This document shows, piece after piece, positions 5,833 through 6,996 of a stretch of DNA of 6,996 nt; the first letter of the stretch is position 1; each line of letters opens with the position of its first letter. A program made the position numbers and the translations under genes. The notes under the pieces are model-generated. The model ran no database searches. It was not told the origin of the DNA and saw only the letters and a program-made list of their open reading frames with translations. This stretch comes from Actinomycetes bacterium (lineage in GTDB: Bacteria; Actinomycetota; Acidimicrobiia; Acidimicrobiales; Bog-793). Where the stretch lies: contig JAJYGM010000625.1 in assembly GCA_021785095.1 (NCBI GenBank), positions 1-6,996 on the forward strand, read 5' to 3'.

Positions 5833-6996
5833 ATGCGCCACAACCCTTTCCGCCCGCAGACGACCGGATCCTCCCGACCGCCCGCCGCGGCGCTCGTGAT
5901 GACGAGCAGCATCTCGAGCCAATGCGGCGCGGCGCTCGCCACGAGGTTGTTCGGCCAGGTGGGACCGGCGGGCACGCTTACGCTCCGCCTCGTCTTCGCA
6001 GCGATCGCCCTCGCCGTGATCGCACGGCCCTGGAGACGGCACGTGCGCGCCGTGCTGCACCCCTCGCGTCGCGCCGACCTTGCCGTGCTCGTGCTCTTCG
6101 GCCTGGTGCTCGCAGGGATGAACCTCTCCTTCTACGAGTCGATCGCACGGATCCCGCTCGGAGTGGCGGTGACCGTGGAATTCGTGGGACCCCTTACGGT
6201 CTCGGTCGTCGGCTCACGCCGGTGGACCGACGGGCTGTGGGTGGTCCTCGCGGGCGCGGGAGTGCTGCTCCTCGCGAGCGGGAGCATCTTCGGGGTCCTC
6301 CACGATCTCGACATCGCCGGTGTCGGTTTCGCCGCGCTTGCGGGTTGTTGCTGGGGCACGTACATCCTCCTCAACAAGGAGACGGGCAAGCGGTTTCGCG
6401 GAACCACCGGCCTTGCGGGCGCGATGGCCGTCGGAGCCCTCTTCGTAGCCCCCATCGGCGCGGTGCACGCCGGAGAGGCGCTCCTTCGCCCGGCCGTGCT
6501 CGGCGTCGGCGCCGCGGTCGCGTTGCTCGCCTCGGTGATCCCCTACTCCTGCGAGCTGGCAGCGCTCCGCAGTGCGACGCCCCGTGCATTCGGGATCCTC
6601 CTGAGCATGGCACCGGCGATCGCTGCGCTGGCAGGATTCGCCATCCTCGGCCAGACGCTCTCCGGGCTCGAGGCGGGAGCGTTGGTGCTCGTCGTGGCGG
6701 CGAACGTCGGAAGCTCGTTGCTCGGCTCTCGCAGCTCGACCGGCGCGATCGACGTCGGAAGTGCCAGGGCGCTCGAACTGGCTTGGTCGAACGCCGGGGC
6801 ACGCGATGCCGGGGCACACGATCCCGGAGCATCTGGATCTGCAGCACCCGGTCCTGGAGCACCCGGTCCCGGAGCACCCGGTCCCGGAGCACCCGGTCCC
6901 GGAGCACCCGGTCCCGGAGCACCCGGATCTCGAGACCGAGGTCCGGTGCTCACTCCGGCGGGTAGTGCACCCTTGCGAGCGAACCCCCGACCGTCG
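5833..6996 (+). CDS. rhtA: RhtA-type EamA/DMT-family exporter (threonine/homoserine efflux-like), 3' end cut by window
   Basis: An inner-membrane transporter of the drug/metabolite superfamily with a ten-helix plan made of two EamA repeats. It resembles E. coli RhtA, an exporter of threonine and homoserine. The 388 visible codons are open to the window edge. Diagnostic segments: QCGAALATRLFGQVGPAG (30-47), GMNLSFYESIARIPLG (95-110), AVTVEFVGPL (112-121), SRRWTDGLWVVLAG, GCCWGTYILLNK, GALFVAPIGAVHAGEALL and VIPYSCELAALR. The fold ends near residue 298; a Gly/Pro/Ala-rich tail of at least 90 residues follows. In the second repeat, where the family usually has S-M-E-P and L-G-E, this protein has SMAP (A260) and LGQ (Q274). 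ATG 5833 is the first start after the TGA at 5806 and places the first helix at about residue 18; GTG 5896 is an alternative. No Shine-Dalgarno is seen. The real substrate is not established. Confidence 0.88.
   Translation, partial: MRHNPFRPQTTGSSRPPAAALVMTSSISSQCGAALATRLFGQVGPAGTLTLRLVFAAIALAVIARPWRRHVRAVLHPSRRADLAVLVLFGLVLAGMNLSFYESIARIPLGVAVTVEFVGPLTVSVVGSRRWTDGLWVVLAGAGVLLLASGSIFGVLHDLDIAGVGFAALAGCCWGTYILLNKETGKRFRGTTGLAGAMAVGALFVAPIGAVHAGEALLRPAVLGVGAAVALLASVIPYSCELAALRSATPRAFGILLSMAPAIAALAGFAILGQTLSGLEAGALVLVVAANVGSSLLGSRSSTGAIDVGSARALELAWSNAGARDAGAHDPGASGSAAPGPGAPGPGAPGPGAPGPGAPGPGAPGSRDRGPVLTPAGSAPLRANPRPS
6796..6930 (+). repeat. 15-bp tandem repeat encoding a PGAPG-type pentapeptide tail
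   Basis: Nine in-phase 15-bp units lie in the exporter's C-terminal tail (about residues 322-366). Four, at 6856-6915, are exact copies of GGAGCACCCGGTCCC (Gly-Ala-Pro-Gly-Pro). The unit before them differs at two positions, the one after ends in GGATCT, and three more degenerate units extend upstream with Asp, Arg, His and Ser. The gradient from degenerate to identical units suggests recent slippage expansion at the 3' side. With a ten-helix topology the tail would be cytoplasmic. Period five distinguishes it from collagen-like Gly-X-Y. Confidence 0.93.

Noticed and set aside
6796..6930. Collagen-like protein tail
   Set aside because: The period is five residues, not Gly-X-Y triplets.
5775..6965. 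396-codon plus-strand open frame starting with GTG inside the third 47-bp unit
   Set aside because: It is an Arg-rich shadow in another frame of the RhtA-like gene, which has clear membrane helices and family motifs. Its tail is just the 15-bp repeat read out of frame.
1..6996. Mobile element, phage, defence island, tRNA/rRNA or biosynthetic cluster
   Set aside because: No transposase, integrase, terminal repeats, RNA gene folds or defence domains are visible. Genes are housekeeping or metabolic.

Overview
This is a very GC-rich chromosomal segment with short or overlapping gene junctions, GTG starts and TAnnnT-type -10 boxes. This fits an actinobacterium (Actinomycetota). A lineage such as Acidimicrobiia is possible but is only inferred from style and gene content. 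No phage, insertion sequence, CRISPR array, tRNA or rRNA is visible.

Left half (1-3996, minus strand): one tightly packed operon, read right to left: an alpha/beta-hydrolase of the Est30/monoacylglycerol-lipase type, then gatC, gatA and gatB. The last three encode the tRNA-dependent amidotransferase GatCAB, which makes Gln-tRNA(Gln) and/or Asn-tRNA(Asn) from mischarged tRNA. All three junctions are 4-bp stop/start overlaps (ATGA, GTGA, ATGA), so the genes are very probably co-transcribed and translationally coupled. gatB runs off the left edge, probably lacking only its last few dozen codons. Its protein has an unusual repetitive N-terminal extension of about 40 residues.

Middle (3997-5488): a short divergent promoter region separates the hydrolase operon from a small SCP2 (sterol-carrier) domain protein on the plus strand. 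That gene converges on a minus-strand short-chain dehydrogenase of the HSD17B4/Hsd4A type. The dehydrogenase and SCP2 domains are the first and last domains of eukaryotic peroxisomal multifunctional enzyme 2, so the pair suggests acyl-CoA, lipid or steroid side-chain metabolism.

Right part (5489-6996): a 344-bp intergenic region holds three head-to-tail copies of a 47-bp unit. Each copy carries a plausible -35/-10 pair at 17-bp spacing with a perfect 11-bp palindrome in the spacer. The units point toward an RhtA-type EamA-family amino-acid exporter gene (plus strand, cut by the right edge). This exporter has a low-complexity pentapeptide-repeat tail and lacks two acidic residues usual in the family's second half.

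The genes are mostly ordinary housekeeping and metabolic ones. The most unusual material is the short tandem repeats (9, 15, 20 and 47 bp) at four separate places, above all the 47-bp promoter-like array.
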